Translations under genes and position numbers: made by a program
Shown here: piece after piece, positions 34,937-43,387 of the stretch
Position numbering within the stretch: position 1 is the first letter of the stretch
Layout of the letters: the number at the start of each line of letters is the position of its first letter
Notes under the pieces: generated by a model
The model's database searches: none
What the model was told of the DNA's origin: nothing
The model's input: only the letters and a program-made list of their open reading frames with translations
From: Lysinibacillus contaminans
GTDB lineage: Bacteria; Bacillota; Bacilli; Bacillales_A; Planococcaceae
Direction of reading: 5' to 3'
DNA: 64,000 nt
Assembly (NCBI RefSeq): GCF_001278945.1
Contig: NZ_LGRV01000003.1
Span: 1,302,001 to 1,366,000, forward strand

Positions 34937-35398
34937 TAATTTTCTATGATATATTTTTCCCCTTTCTTTTGTTTGAATCTCTTAGCACCTCCTACTGAAC
35001 CAGAAATACCACAGGCAAATCCAAATCCTGTTAAAGAGTTTGTTTGTGCAAATTCTGATACCTCGATAATAGTTGCACCGGATTGCGCTATGATCGCGTT
35101 TCCTTCTCTATCGATATCTGGTAGATTCTTAAGGAATAAAAATCCCCCCCGTATGCCGCCTTCCTTAACGATTAGATTAGAACAGTTCCCCCAAAATTGT
35201 TAATGGAATCTCTTCGTTACCATAATAGTTCACAACTTCTACGGTTTGGCTGTACCTGTTCAAAAAAAAACTACATCAGCTGGTCCGCCTATCTTTGTGT
35301 CGGTGTAATCACTTAAAGTACGCTCGAGATGAGTTAGATCCTTCGGGGAAATGATTGAATAGTTTATTTTTGTGTAGATGTTAGTGTCATTGTCCTGG
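34937..35398 (-). pseudogene. murB: murB remnant (UDP-N-acetylenolpyruvoylglucosamine reductase)
   Basis: The minus strand, read with frame changes, gives LSDYTDTKIGGPADVVFF, then EIPLTILG, then IDREGNAIIAQSGATIIEVS, then TGFGFACGISGSVGGA. These are the FAD-binding blocks of MurB in the right order. Stops and frameshifts interrupt it (TGA after the VVFF, frame changes near 35180-35260), and it ends in an unrelated basic tail instead of the NAGAYGGE block. The C-terminal half with the catalytic residues is gone, so this cannot work. A functional murB must exist elsewhere. Confidence 0.8.
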
Positions 35399-35416
35399 TG
35401 TGAGCCTCCTATGCTG

Positions 35417-35992
35417 TTAGATGATATGAAACTTTTCTAGGTAATACTTTACGATAGCTAAATATTCTCTGAAGTAATACTTTACACGAAATTCAGAAGG
35501 TGTTGCGGCCGGTAAACCGGAAACATTAAGACCTAAATCTTCACCTATGGCTTTGGAGCGATATAGATGGAATCGATTTGTTACAACTACAACTGTGGAA
35601 TCTTCGTCTATATAATCCATTGAATACTTGAAGTTTTCAATAGTACGAGTGGATTTGGATTCGGTTATAATACGTTGCTCATCAATGCCTAATTGCATTA
35701 GAGATTCTTTGATCACTGAGGCTTCTGGAACAATCTCGTCCACCCCTTGGCCACCAGAAGCAATCGCTATTGTATCTGGGTTTTCTTTCAAGTATGTAGC
35801 TGCCGTCTTAATGCGCTCAAATAATAAACTTGAGGGCTTGTCTCCGTCTAGGCGTGTACCTAAGACAATGAGATAATCCGCATTATCGATTGCAGTATCT
35901 TTGCCCTCAAATACGATAAGTAAGTGTAGGCAAAGGAAAAAGGCTGTAATTAACGACAGCAAAACAATGATGGGTTTCAGTAGCTTTTTCAT
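35417..35992 (-). CDS. YdcF/SanA-like (DUF218) membrane protein
   Basis: 191 aa. One N-terminal membrane anchor (about 5-26), then a DUF218 domain: DYLIVLGTRLDGDKPS, IASGGQGVDEIVPEA, ESKSTRTIENFKYS and VVTNRFHLYRSK. Family members (SanA, ElyC, YdcF) act in envelope integrity or vancomycin resistance, with unknown chemistry. The ATG at 35992 follows GGGAGG; the frame extends further upstream without a ribosome site. Stands alone beside a decayed murB. Confidence 0.85.
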   Translation of the reverse strand: MKKLLKPIIVLLSLITAFFLCLHLLIVFEGKDTAIDNADYLIVLGTRLDGDKPSSLLFERIKTAATYLKENPDTIAIASGGQGVDEIVPEASVIKESLMQLGIDEQRIITESKSTRTIENFKYSMDYIDEDSTVVVVTNRFHLYRSKAIGEDLGLNVSGLPAATPSEFRVKYYFREYLAIVKYYLEKFHII

Positions 35993-36182
35993 TGTTCCTC
36001 CCTTATAAGCAGTAATGATTGTCATTATATAAATAATCGATGGTAAATATCAATATGTAAAATGTAGAGTATGTGAAGTATTTAATTAGTTTATTAGAAA
36101 TTAGAGGAATATCAGGGATTTAATTTACAAAGGTGGAATGAACTTGATGAAATAAGATCATTTCAAAAGTGAGGTGGTGGTA

Positions 36183-36302
36183 ATGATATTTCTATTAACG
36201 ATTATATTCAGTGTGTGTACTTTGAGTTTCTGTTTTTCAAACTACGAGAAGATCATGCGACAAGAGCGCCAAATTGAGAAGCTAGAAGATGCTAAAAAGT
36301 AG
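36183..36302 (+). CDS. Very small membrane protein (39 aa)
   Basis: 39 codons: a hydrophobic stretch (residues 2-18) followed by a charged helix with KIMRQERQIEKLEDAKK, which could form a short coiled coil. GAGGTGG stands at good distance before the ATG. It resembles small single-helix proteins with a cytoplasmic coil found in Bacillales. It ends where a transposase remnant on the other strand begins. No family recognised. Confidence 0.5.
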   Translation: MIFLLTIIFSVCTLSFCFSNYEKIMRQERQIEKLEDAKK

Positions 36303-36533
36303 TGTAACTCCGTCCATCATCATTTTACTGTATTTTATCCATTTATCTGGATCATGCGAACCTAAAAAAGGCCTATTTCTCATATCATTAAATGTTTTTA
36401 CACAACCCTCACATAAGTACCTTTATCTAAAACAATAATTACCATTACGTTTTACAGCAGTACTTTCACAACGAAGACAACCTAAGCCAGAGGAAAAGCG
36501 AGACTCCTTAATCTTAGGAAGTACTTTTTCCAT
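36303..36533 (-). pseudogene. IS1595-type transposase remnant
   Basis: From an ATG with AGGAGG upstream, the minus strand reads MEKVLPKIKE, then a zinc ribbon CLRCESTAVKRNGNYCFR, a TAA stop where Gln is expected, RYLCEGCVKTFNDM and HDPDKWIKYSKMMMDG. CxxC...CxxC with KTFND is the N-terminal module of IS1595/ISXO2-type transposases. The catalytic DDE part is missing, cut off by the small plus-strand gene. Clearly a dead fragment. Confidence 0.8.
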
Positions 36534-36753
36534 TCATTTCCTCCTTTTGGATATAGGACTTGTTTAATTGACTTAAATAAGGCTAGTTGATCTACTTTTT
36601 TAAAATTCTCCGACTGCTCCATACCCATATTTTAACATTATTGAACACCTTCTGAAACTGCATTATATTCAGCCATGATCAGTATTTTCAAGACCGCAAC
36701 AATCTATATGAAAACTGCCTTCATCAAATCCGAAAAAACTAGGCGTTGGCTCA

Positions 36754-36788
36754 CAAAAAAAGCAGAAGGGTTAGCATGTTCTTCTGCT
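36754..36788 (-). terminator. Terminator of small membrane gene
   Basis: Stem GCAGAAG/CTTCTGC with U7 on the minus strand, 15 bp after the stop of the gene at 36803-37078. Confidence 0.75.
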
Positions 36789-36802
36789 TTCTAATTTATT
36801 GT

Positions 36803-37078
36803 TTAAATATAACTTTTGTGGCTTATGTTTTTACCGATAAATAAAGATATAAAACCACCTGCTATTAGAGCAAGGGAAAGGATACCATAGGATAAACCTA
36901 AAAATCCTCTTACATTAACAACTCCACTATAAAATAAAGTAATGGCAAAAACAATTGATACAATGCCTGGAAGCATTTTTATTAAAAATGGAAATTCTTT
37001 ATTTCTAAACCATCTTGTAAGTGCCAAAATTATAACTACCGGTATAAAAGAAAGCAATAAAGGTCCTAAAAGCATCAT
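36803..37078 (-). CDS. YesK-like small membrane protein
   Basis: 91 aa with three hydrophobic segments (about 2-22, 32-52 and 60-85) separated by short basic turns (RWFRNKEF). It resembles the YesK family of B. subtilis in size and layout; function unknown. I prefer the ATG at 37078, eight bases after AGAGG; a GTG three codons earlier is too close to that site. Confidence 0.65.
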   Translation of the reverse strand: MMLLGPLLLSFIPVVIILALTRWFRNKEFPFLIKMLPGIVSIVFAITLFYSGVVNVRGFLGLSYGILSLALIAGGFISLFIGKNISHKSYI

Positions 37079-37087
37079 AAAATCCAC

Positions 37088-37510
37088 CTCTTCCAGTTAA
37101 TTCTTACAATTTTATTCTAACATAAAATTCTGAATTTGTTCACAAAATTTTCACATTTTTTTTATCTAGTGTAAAAAATTACGTTCGTTTCGTATCTCTT
37201 TTCGATTCTTTTAACAGGTATAGTGATTGTCTATGACACACCAAAGACCTTGCGGAGACGATAGGAACAAATGACATAGCGGAAGTAGACGGAGAAAAAG
37301 CGCATGCCGACTCTTTAATGGCACACATTAAATTAAATAATTTGTACATCACTTATATATAGTGGTGTGCTTTTTTTGTTTGTTAGGCCTCTAAACGACC
37401 ACATTTAATACACTAACTAACCTATACAAGTAAATATATACCGCGATTAAACATCGCGGTAAAATAGAACGTACACTCCCGAAACATACATTCTGTTTTA
37501 AGACAATAGC
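37088..37510. other. Spacer with hairpins, no gene
   Basis: About 420 bp. A GTG/CAC-type hairpin followed by T7 ends near 37378 and looks like a plus-strand terminator without an intact gene before it. A perfect 8-bp hairpin is at 37440-37460. The middle (37235-37310) is richer in G and C and may be debris of an intergenic repeat. No coding frame is supported. Confidence 0.4.
37440..37460. other. Perfect hairpin upstream of excisionase-like gene
   Basis: ACCGCGAT and ATCGCGGT separated by 5 nt. No U-run follows on either strand, so it is more likely an operator or a protein-binding hairpin than a terminator. It lies 50 bp before the helix-turn-helix gene. Confidence 0.5.
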
Positions 37511-37921
37511 TTGAAAAAATATAAAGTAAAAGAAGTGGCTGAATTATTAGGTAAACACGAAGAAACTATTAAACGTTGGATAAGGTCAGGTAAATTCCCT
37601 AACGCTTATAGAAATGGCGATAAAGAAGGCTGGAGAGTAATTGAATCTGATCTATTGAAACTTAATAAAATGAGACCAGTTAGTGAGGTTTAACAAAAAG
37701 GTAGTATAAAACCAAAAGTCGATGAAACAGAGTTAGTGAAACAGGCGTATCAAGCAGTTACTCTTACTTCCCCTACTGTTGATATGTTATCAATCCTATC
37801 CGTCGGAGGGAAAAAACGGACCTTGGAAATATTATTGATAATGCAGCAGGCACCATCTAAAGTGAAGGATCCTGATGGTTTCATCAAAAATGCAATCCGT
37901 GAAAATTTAAGTCCGATTTAA
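37511..37921 (+). pseudogene. Helix-turn-helix (excisionase-like) gene split by in-frame TAA
   Basis: First part (37511-37693): 60 aa with a MerR/excisionase winged helix, YKVKEVAELLGKHEETIKRWIRSGKFPNAYRN and an EGWRV wing. After a TAA the same frame continues without further stops: VDETELVKQAYQAVTL, MLSILSVGGKKRTLEILLIMQQ, PSKVKDPDGFIKNAIREN, ending at 37921. Both parts read like one protein of the type found beside integrases on mobile elements. The start is a TTG without a good ribosome site. So it is probably inactive, or only the short DNA-binding part is made. Confidence 0.7.
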
Positions 37922-38083
37922 ACTCCTATCGAAGACATCAGGCAAACCAGAGTATGACCTATCACGAAAATGTTTGAAAACCCCGTTATAAATAACAATC
38001 GAGAACCTGCTATCCCTGTTAATAACGAGCTGAAATTAGATTAAATTCATAAAGTAAGATGGTTAATTACTAATTATTAATTA

Positions 38084-38269
38084 TTGGTTTGTCATAAAAA
38101 CGAACCTTTTCTACCTTTAACAAACTATTACCACGATTGTATAGGGAGGAATGCCAAAAGTACGATTAATAGCTATTTGAACAACCTTATTCCCTTCTAT
38201 AATTGGTTGGACGAGTATAGCAACTATCAAGGTAAAAGGGTTTTCAATGGGGTGACAATTCGGAAGTGA
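38084..38269 (+). pseudogene. Tyrosine recombinase N-terminal remnant
   Basis: About 60 codons that read FLPLTNYYHDCIG, KSTINSYLNNLIPFYNWLDEYSNYQGK: the core-binding (SAM-like) domain of phage-type integrases. The catalytic domain with the R-H-R-Y residues is absent. Together with the excisionase-like gene just upstream it marks the remains of an integrated element. Confidence 0.65.
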
Positions 38270-38405
38270 TAGAGGTGACTATTGGCAATTATCGTGTAGG
38301 AAAGTCGTTTCAGGAGGCGGAAACATCAAGACTGATTCTTGCTGAACAGTATATTTCAGAAAACTAAAATAAATGAGTTACAGCTTATTTTGAAACATTT
38401 AAGTA

Positions 38406-38433
38406 GTAAAAAGAGACAGCGATTGCTGTCTTT
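38406..38433 (-). terminator. Terminator after GNAT gene
   Basis: GACAGC/GCTGTC stem extended by AAA/TTT pairs, with UCUUUUU on the minus strand, about 20 bp after the GNAT stop. Confidence 0.65.
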
Positions 38434-38451
38434 AGTTCTATAACGTATGTT

Positions 38452-38847
38452 TCATTTTTTGTGCATTATAAATTGAGATTTACTATTTCTAAAGTCTATT
38501 TTCTCGTAAAAAGGAATTAAATGTTCTTCACAAAACAAGCTAATCACATCAATGTGTGATAATTCTTCTAAAAGAACGGACACAAGTTTTGTACCTATAC
38601 CTAACTTTTGAAATTCTTTATGTATTACAACGTCTTCAATATAAGCCCTGAATTTACCATCTGAAACAGCTCTTGCAAAACCTATAAGTTCATCGCCTTT
38701 CCAAGCACCAACCGAAACTTCTTGTTTTAACATTTTATCAATATCCTGTTCTTTTCTTTCTTCCCACCAACCTACATAGCAATAAAGTTTCATAAGTTCG
38801 TTAGCTTTAATAGGTCTTTTGATATAACTCAAAATCTCTACAGTCAA
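38452..38847 (-). CDS. GNAT-family N-acetyltransferase
   Basis: 131 aa. Acetyl-CoA binding motif A is AYIEDVVIHKEFQKLGIGTKLV (Q/R-x-x-G-x-G/A pattern as QKLGIG), followed by PFYEKIDFRNSK. This looks like a small stand-alone GNAT enzyme; substrate unknown. TTG start, eight bases after a G5 run. It is flanked by the decayed integrative element. Confidence 0.82.
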   Translation of the reverse strand: MTVEILSYIKRPIKANELMKLYCYVGWWEERKEQDIDKMLKQEVSVGAWKGDELIGFARAVSDGKFRAYIEDVVIHKEFQKLGIGTKLVSVLLEELSHIDVISLFCEEHLIPFYEKIDFRNSKSQFIMHKK

Positions 38848-39014
38848 AATCTAACCCCCATTAAGATTTACTTTTTTAATACACTCACTCTTTTAAGTTG
38901 AGCTTATTCAACTAACCTGCGCGGTAGCTCAATTAGAAAAGCTGCCTTTGAATTCTTCAGCTTGATTTTAAACTCTTGCCCACATTAGTACAATAAGTAA
39001 AAGTACAATTTTAT

Positions 39015-39212
39015 CTACTTACTTTTATATTTGATAATCATATATGTACAAACTGCCATTACGCTTGCTAAATACAAGATTGTGAAACCTATAAAACCTA
39101 GATAGGAACTTTCGATTCCAGGTGCACCAGAACTAAAAAAACTCGCCGAATTACTACATAAAATAAAACCTGTTAATAATGTCCCAATCCCAACACCAAA
39201 TAATTTCCTCAT
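39015..39212 (-). CDS. Small membrane protein
   Basis: 65 aa with two hydrophobic segments (about 4-22 and 38-60), separated by a Ser/Gly-rich loop, and a basic C-terminus (KYKSK). GAGGAGG precedes the ATG. No family recognised. Confidence 0.65.
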   Translation of the reverse strand: MRKLFGVGIGTLLTGFILCSNSASFFSSGAPGIESSYLGFIGFTILYLASVMAVCTYMIIKYKSK

Positions 39213-39369
39213 AATAAAACGCGCCTCCTCTTAGATTTACTATTTCACTAAATGCGCCGTTAGTTGCTGGGAGATCTTTATTTTACATGTTTGGAAAATC
39301 AGACTTGAGAAAACTGCCTTAAATAAAAAATAATAATCGTCTTTAAATCAAAATAAATCTTAAAAAAGA

Positions 39370-39453
39370 CAATAACATTCGTGTTTAATCACAGGAAATC
39401 GATTTATGAAAATGATTTCCCGTGATTAAACAAATCAAAAATGTCTGTTATTG
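39370..39453. repeat. 84-bp imperfect inverted repeat
   Basis: Inner arms GTTTAATCACAGGAAATC and GATTTCCCGTGATTAAAC pair over 18 positions with one mismatch; outer arms CAATAACA and TGTTATTG pair perfectly. It forms a large cruciform or RNA hairpin between two minus-strand genes' debris. It could be a MITE-like remnant. Confidence 0.65.
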
Positions 39454-39550
39454 TTATAAAGAAGTTTTCTATAACTCTATCCTATTTCTAAACCATTTAA
39501 AGACTATAAGAGTATCCAAATTTTATTGTTCTAAAAAAACCTTGTATTTT

Positions 39551-39692
39551 CTACATGCCCAACAAATGACGTCAAATCAATCGTAAAGGGTATGCACATT
39601 TTCTTCGCTACTCTCTCTATATCACGCATTAAAGATGGCTTCTCAGCAATTAATAATGCTCGCAACTTCCTTCCCCTCCGCAGAACAAACGT
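39551..39692 (-). pseudogene. Truncated second copy of topB 5' end
   Basis: 142 bp that align with 34630-34772, the ribosome site and first codons of topB, at roughly 80% identity. From a TTG at 39665 (after GGAGGGG) it still reads LRALLIAEKPSLMRDIERVAKKM and then TIDLTSFVGHV before the homology breaks. Only about 38 codons remain. It is either a duplicated piece of the resident gene or the stump of a topB from a mobile element. Confidence 0.85.
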
Positions 39693-39804
39693 CTAGACCA
39701 TTCCACATACAACGAAATAAAAGATTTAACTAGAAATTATTATATTAAGCTAGCTAAAATGCGTATCAAGATGATAAAATACAACTATAAAGGGAGATGA
39801 TTAC

Positions 39805-40200
39805 ATGGGGAAATTAAGTAAACGTAATATACTTTGGATTATACCAATTGGCATATTGGGTATATTTTGGTATTTTTACGGACCACAAAAAGATATTACC
39901 GATAATGAATACATAACATATGTAAAAAACTATTCTGTAGAAAATAGTAGTCAGTCATTAGAAAAAGCATTTGATTTGACATGTAAAAATCCAAAATGGA
40001 TATACTTCGAAACACAAAAAGGCCAGGATGTAGTGGAATTCGAAGGTGAATGCCCAGTCAACAATAAAAATGAAAAGGTTAATGTTCAATTTTTAGTTGA
40101 TCGAGACATGACGAATGTGAGAAATGGCGCAATGCTCGTAGACAGTGTCATGCAAGAGGAAGCTAATCGCGACGAGTTTATCTTAGCACTAGTAAAATAA
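39805..40200 (+). CDS. Membrane-anchored small protein
   Basis: 131 aa. Basic N-terminus, one transmembrane helix (about 9-26), then an extracellular domain with two cysteines (LTCKNPKWIYFET and EGECPVNN) that could form a disulfide. Function not recognised. GGGAG precedes the ATG and a strong terminator follows. A decayed duplicate of its C-terminal part lies 1.6 kb downstream. Confidence 0.75.
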   Translation: MGKLSKRNILWIIPIGILGIFWYFYGPQKDITDNEYITYVKNYSVENSSQSLEKAFDLTCKNPKWIYFETQKGQDVVEFEGECPVNNKNEKVNVQFLVDRDMTNVRNGAMLVDSVMQEEANRDEFILALVK

Positions 40201-40207
40201 AACAAAA

Positions 40208-40258
40208 GCATCATGTCACGAGACAAAATGAGTTTTGTCTGTGAGATGATGTTTTTTA
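40208..40258 (+). terminator. Terminator of 39805-40200 gene
   Basis: Long stem (CATCATGTCACGAGACAAAA with TTTTGTCTGTGAGATGATG, few mismatches) followed by T6 right after the stop codon. Confidence 0.85.
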
Positions 40259-40306
40259 ATAGCCGTTGCTATAATTTCTATTTATTTCAATTACAGTTTT
40301 ATAGTT

Positions 40307-40351
40307 GGCTACCTGAATGTCACTAAGTATCATTCAGGTAGCCACTTTTTT
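40307..40351 (+). terminator. Second strong hairpin with T-run
   Basis: Perfect 13-bp stem GGCTACCTGAATG/CATTCAGGTAGCC with an 11-nt loop, then ACTTTTTTT on the plus strand. No plus-strand gene lies directly before it, so it is a back-up terminator or belongs to a lost gene. Confidence 0.7.
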
Positions 40352-40398
40352 ATGAGACCATTTCAAATTTCGGAGGGGTCTATTCCAATAATATTCTA

Positions 40399-40950
40399 TT
40401 ACTTGAATGAAACTTCCGCCTTATCCCTTTTAAGAATTGAATATACATTTGTATCGTGCGCTATAGAATTTTGATACATATAATCCCTAAGAACCCCTTC
40501 TTTTTTAAATCCAATTTTGGTAAGCAACTTATTAGATGCTTCGTTTTCAATAAAAACAACAGCCCCTATACGAGTTAGCCCCATAGTTTCAAAACCATAC
40601 GAAACCACTTTAGATAGTGCTTCCAAAGTATATCCGTTTCTCCATTGCTCGGGATGAATTTCATAACCAATTTCTGCTCGTTTGTGATTAGGTGACCAAG
40701 CATTAAAGCCAATTGTTCCAATTATGCCCTTTGTTCCCTTTCTTTCAATCCCCCACCGTATCCCTCTTTTTTCTTTAAAATTTATTAAAAAGAATTCAAC
40801 TATTTTTTCTGCTTGTTCTATATTCTCAAAAGTATCTTGTCCATAATAGCGTGTTACTTCGTCGTTAGAAAAACAATTAAAAATGCTTTCTGAATCATCA
40901 AGTGTTATTTCTCTTAATAGCAGCCTATCTGTCTCTAATATTGGAAACAT
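40399..40950 (-). CDS. RimJ/RimL-type GNAT acetyltransferase
   Basis: 183 aa. Begins with the typical LETDRLLLREITLDDSESIF; the acetyl-CoA loop is IHPEQWRNGYTLEAL; then ENEASNKLLTKIGFKKEGVLRDY. Members acetylate protein N-termini or small amines; the substrate is unknown. GGGAGAG precedes the ATG. Confidence 0.88.
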   Translation of the reverse strand: MFPILETDRLLLREITLDDSESIFNCFSNDEVTRYYGQDTFENIEQAEKIVEFFLINFKEKRGIRWGIERKGTKGIIGTIGFNAWSPNHKRAEIGYEIHPEQWRNGYTLEALSKVVSYGFETMGLTRIGAVVFIENEASNKLLTKIGFKKEGVLRDYMYQNSIAHDTNVYSILKRDKAEVSFK

Positions 40951-41209
40951 CTTGTTCTCTCCCTTTTAATTCTCCTTTTAACCTTTTCCTAAAACGATCT
41001 TTTTCCTTAAAATCAATTTCCAATGAAAGTTGTAATTTATAATGTGATTGCTAGAAGTATTATTTATTGAAGTTAGAATATTATAGTTGGTCATTAGTTG
41101 TCCTTGAATATAATCCATTTCAACATATAGTCAATTATTTCTTTCGAGAGAAAACCAATCACAAAATAGTTTGTTATGTATAATACTGATTTCTGCAACC
41201 CTACCAAGG

Positions 41210-41503
41210 TTAGCTTAATAAACTTCCAAAAAATAGAATGAAAGACAAAATCACTAATAATCCCAATGTACTAACTATCGTCCACACACTCCTTACCATA
41301 CCTTTCCATCCTTTAACTCTAGAGAAGCCAAGTAATCCAAAATAAAAGGTTATCAATGTCATGTATAAAATTATAGCTAAAGGATGCAAAAAAACATAAG
41401 AACTATTGGTTTTGCCTACACTAGGCACAAAAGAATAGCTAAAAAATAATACAACACTAATTATCGAAGAGACAAATGACCATAAATTAATTTTTTCTTT
41501 CAC
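41210..41503 (-). CDS. Small integral membrane protein
   Basis: 97 aa with three hydrophobic segments (about 8-27, 38-60 and 70-95). GTG start, eight bases after GAGGG. No family recognised. Confidence 0.6.
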   Translation of the reverse strand: MKEKINLWSFVSSIISVVLFFSYSFVPSVGKTNSSYVFLHPLAIILYMTLITFYFGLLGFSRVKGWKGMVRSVWTIVSTLGLLVILSFILFFGSLLS

Positions 41504-41624
41504 TGCAAAAACCCTCTATTCTTCTTAATTTCACCGAATATGATTATTGTGTAAATTATCTATTATTTTAATAATATCCTATATTAAATTCGATTAATCA
41601 ACTTTCTACTTCTCTTCAATTTTA

Positions 41625-41841
41625 TAAAAAATCCATATTGGGTAAACTTTGAAACACAAAAAGGTCAACATACTGTTAAACTCCAAAGCGTTTGACCAAT
41701 CAATAATGAAGAAGCAAAAATAAATGTTCAATTTCCAGGAGACCATGATATGACAAAAGTGACATATGGCGTAATGCTCATTCAAAGTGTATGCAAGAGG
41801 AAACTAATCACGACAAGTTTATCCTAGCACTGACAAAATAA
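41625..41841 (+). pseudogene. Decayed duplicate of the 39805-40200 gene
   Basis: Aligns with about 39990-40200: NPYWVNFETQKGQ, NEEAKINVQF, DHDMTKVTYGVMLIQSVC, HDKFILALTK and even the following ATCATGTCAC. The 5' half with the membrane anchor is absent, a TGA interrupts it, and a base is lost near MQEE. It is a dead partial copy, so the region has been duplicated in tandem. Confidence 0.85.
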
Positions 41842-41909
41842 TAACGAACATCATGTCACTAGACTAAGTAAGTATTGCAGGACTATATAGATTTTCTACA
41901 AATTAACAT

Positions 41910-41950
41910 AAAAAAACACATTGGTTAAATGCGATCCAATGCATTTTTTT
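41910..41950. terminator. Bidirectional terminator
   Basis: Stem CATTGG/CCAATG with a 11-nt loop, A7 on the left and T7 on the right. It follows the minus-strand MaoC gene and the plus-strand decayed duplicate. Confidence 0.7.
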
Positions 41951-42005
41951 AAATCTTATTGAATTGAACACGAAACCTCTGTTTAATAAAGAACGCTTTA
42001 AGAAC

Positions 42006-42383
42006 TTAAAGTATTACACCTGAAAAATCCCCTTTTACTACTTCTTTTTCATTCTGATTTTTACATAAAAAGGTTGTACTAATAGCTGTTCTATTATTAT
42101 CTTGTTTTTCGTATTTTTCGATTTTCACTTCACAAATGATGGTATCCCCCGTAAACACAGGTCTTAAAAATTCAAAATTCATATTACGGGCCATTACGCT
42201 ATAATCTCCCCCTACTTTTGTTGGTAGAGTTGCCGTTAATAACCCTTGAATTACTAGTCTTCCTTGTTCATCTGGGGTTTTATGATGAATTCCTTCATCA
42301 CCTGATATCTCTGTAAATAATTCAACATCCCTTACTGTGAAAGTCCGTTCAAACGCAATGATATCTCCTACTTTTAATGGCAT
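42006..42383 (-). CDS. MaoC-like hot-dog dehydratase domain protein
   Basis: 125 aa, a single hot-dog fold of the (R)-specific enoyl-CoA hydratase/MaoC type. FTEISGDEGIHHKTPDEQGRLVIQGLLTATLP corresponds to the catalytic Asp-x4-His region and the following helix, though the usual NPIH is GIHH; MNFEFLRPVFTGDTI is the family's C-terminal strand. Start at 42383 (MPLKVGDII) is seven bases after GGGGAG. It follows an MBL-fold gene by 20 bp. Acyl-CoA chemistry is inferred. Confidence 0.8.
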   Translation of the reverse strand: MPLKVGDIIAFERTFTVRDVELFTEISGDEGIHHKTPDEQGRLVIQGLLTATLPTKVGGDYSVMARNMNFEFLRPVFTGDTIICEVKIEKYEKQDNNRTAISTTFLCKNQNEKEVVKGDFSGVIL

Positions 42384-42403
42384 ATACATTCTCCCCTTTT
42401 TAA

Positions 42404-43387
42404 TTATTTTAGAAATTCTTGAACTTTCCATTCTTTCGGCTTTATGTTCTTATTCATCCATGTCTTCTCAGGTGCATTGTATGGAGCGGTAGCGATTAAA
42501 TGATTATTATGCCAGCTTGCTGCACCAGAGCGAATCATTTCATCGAGCAGTACTTGAATAAATTCTTCTGGCTGAAGCTGAAAAGAGTAGCGTGCAAAAT
42601 CTTGAAACCAACCGCACTTTAGTAAGTAGTTATCGATTTCTTCTTTTGCTAATCCATTTTTAATAATTAATGTGAATGAAAAAATCCTCTTGCAGGCATG
42701 CCATGCAACTTTTTCTGGCATAGTGAGCCACTTTTCAAACCGTCCCCTTGCTGCATCAATGGCAGCCATGGGATTCTCCATTTGGGGTCCATGTCCTGAA
42801 TATGCCTGTTGAATTCGGAGCTTTGACAACCCATCCAAACTTTCCAGTGATCGTTGGATGGCTGAGACACCCTCTCGAAAAATATTTGACCAACCGATGT
42901 CATTTTTGTGAAAGAGATCCCCACAAATTAATATCTCTTCTTCTGGTTCATATAGAGAAATATGCCCTAACGTATGTCCCGGTGTGTGCAAGACTCTAAA
43001 AATCCTACTTCCCGTATGAATCTCGTCATTATCTGAGAGCTTTGTATCGACTCGATAAGGTTCTACAGGCTGATCTAACCATTCTGCACTACCAGTTTCA
43101 GGGTCACAAGAATTAATTAAATCGGCGTCCCATTTATGAGCAGCAATTGGTACACCATAATTTTTTTGAAGATGAAAATTACCTCCTACATGATCACTAT
43201 GATAGTGCGTGTTCACAATAAGGTGTAATTCTTCTGGTGAAACACCTACTTCTTTAATTAATTCTTCTGTCTCTTTCACATCACTCCCAAAACCAGTATC
43301 AACTAGAATTGGTAGCTGATCCTTAATAAGAATCATGTTTGCACTTGGGAATTTTCTTTCGAAGAAAATAATACTGGATTTTTTCAT
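42404..43387 (-). CDS. MBL-fold metallo-hydrolase
   Basis: 327 aa. The metallo-beta-lactamase signature THYHSDHVGG (about 60-69) gives the first metal ligands; HTPGHTLGH, CGDLFHKNDIGW and GHGP supply the rest. The last 100 residues form a helical extension as in the YcbL/lactonase-like branch. GGAGG precedes the ATG. Operon with the MaoC-like gene; thioester or lactone hydrolysis is a reasonable guess. Confidence 0.87.
   Translation of the reverse strand: MKKSSIIFFERKFPSANMILIKDQLPILVDTGFGSDVKETEELIKEVGVSPEELHLIVNTHYHSDHVGGNFHLQKNYGVPIAAHKWDADLINSCDPETGSAEWLDQPVEPYRVDTKLSDNDEIHTGSRIFRVLHTPGHTLGHISLYEPEEEILICGDLFHKNDIGWSNIFREGVSAIQRSLESLDGLSKLRIQQAYSGHGPQMENPMAAIDAARGRFEKWLTMPEKVAWHACKRIFSFTLIIKNGLAKEEIDNYLLKCGWFQDFARYSFQLQPEEFIQVLLDEMIRSGAASWHNNHLIATAPYNAPEKTWMNKNIKPKEWKVQEFLK

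Noticed and set aside
36183..38269. Intact prophage or integrative element
   Set aside because: Only fragments of integrase, excisionase-like and transposase genes remain; no structural, replication or transfer genes.
38926..38990. tRNA-like stretch containing GGTAGCTCAATTAG
   Set aside because: Only a D-arm-like piece is visible; acceptor and anticodon stems do not form.
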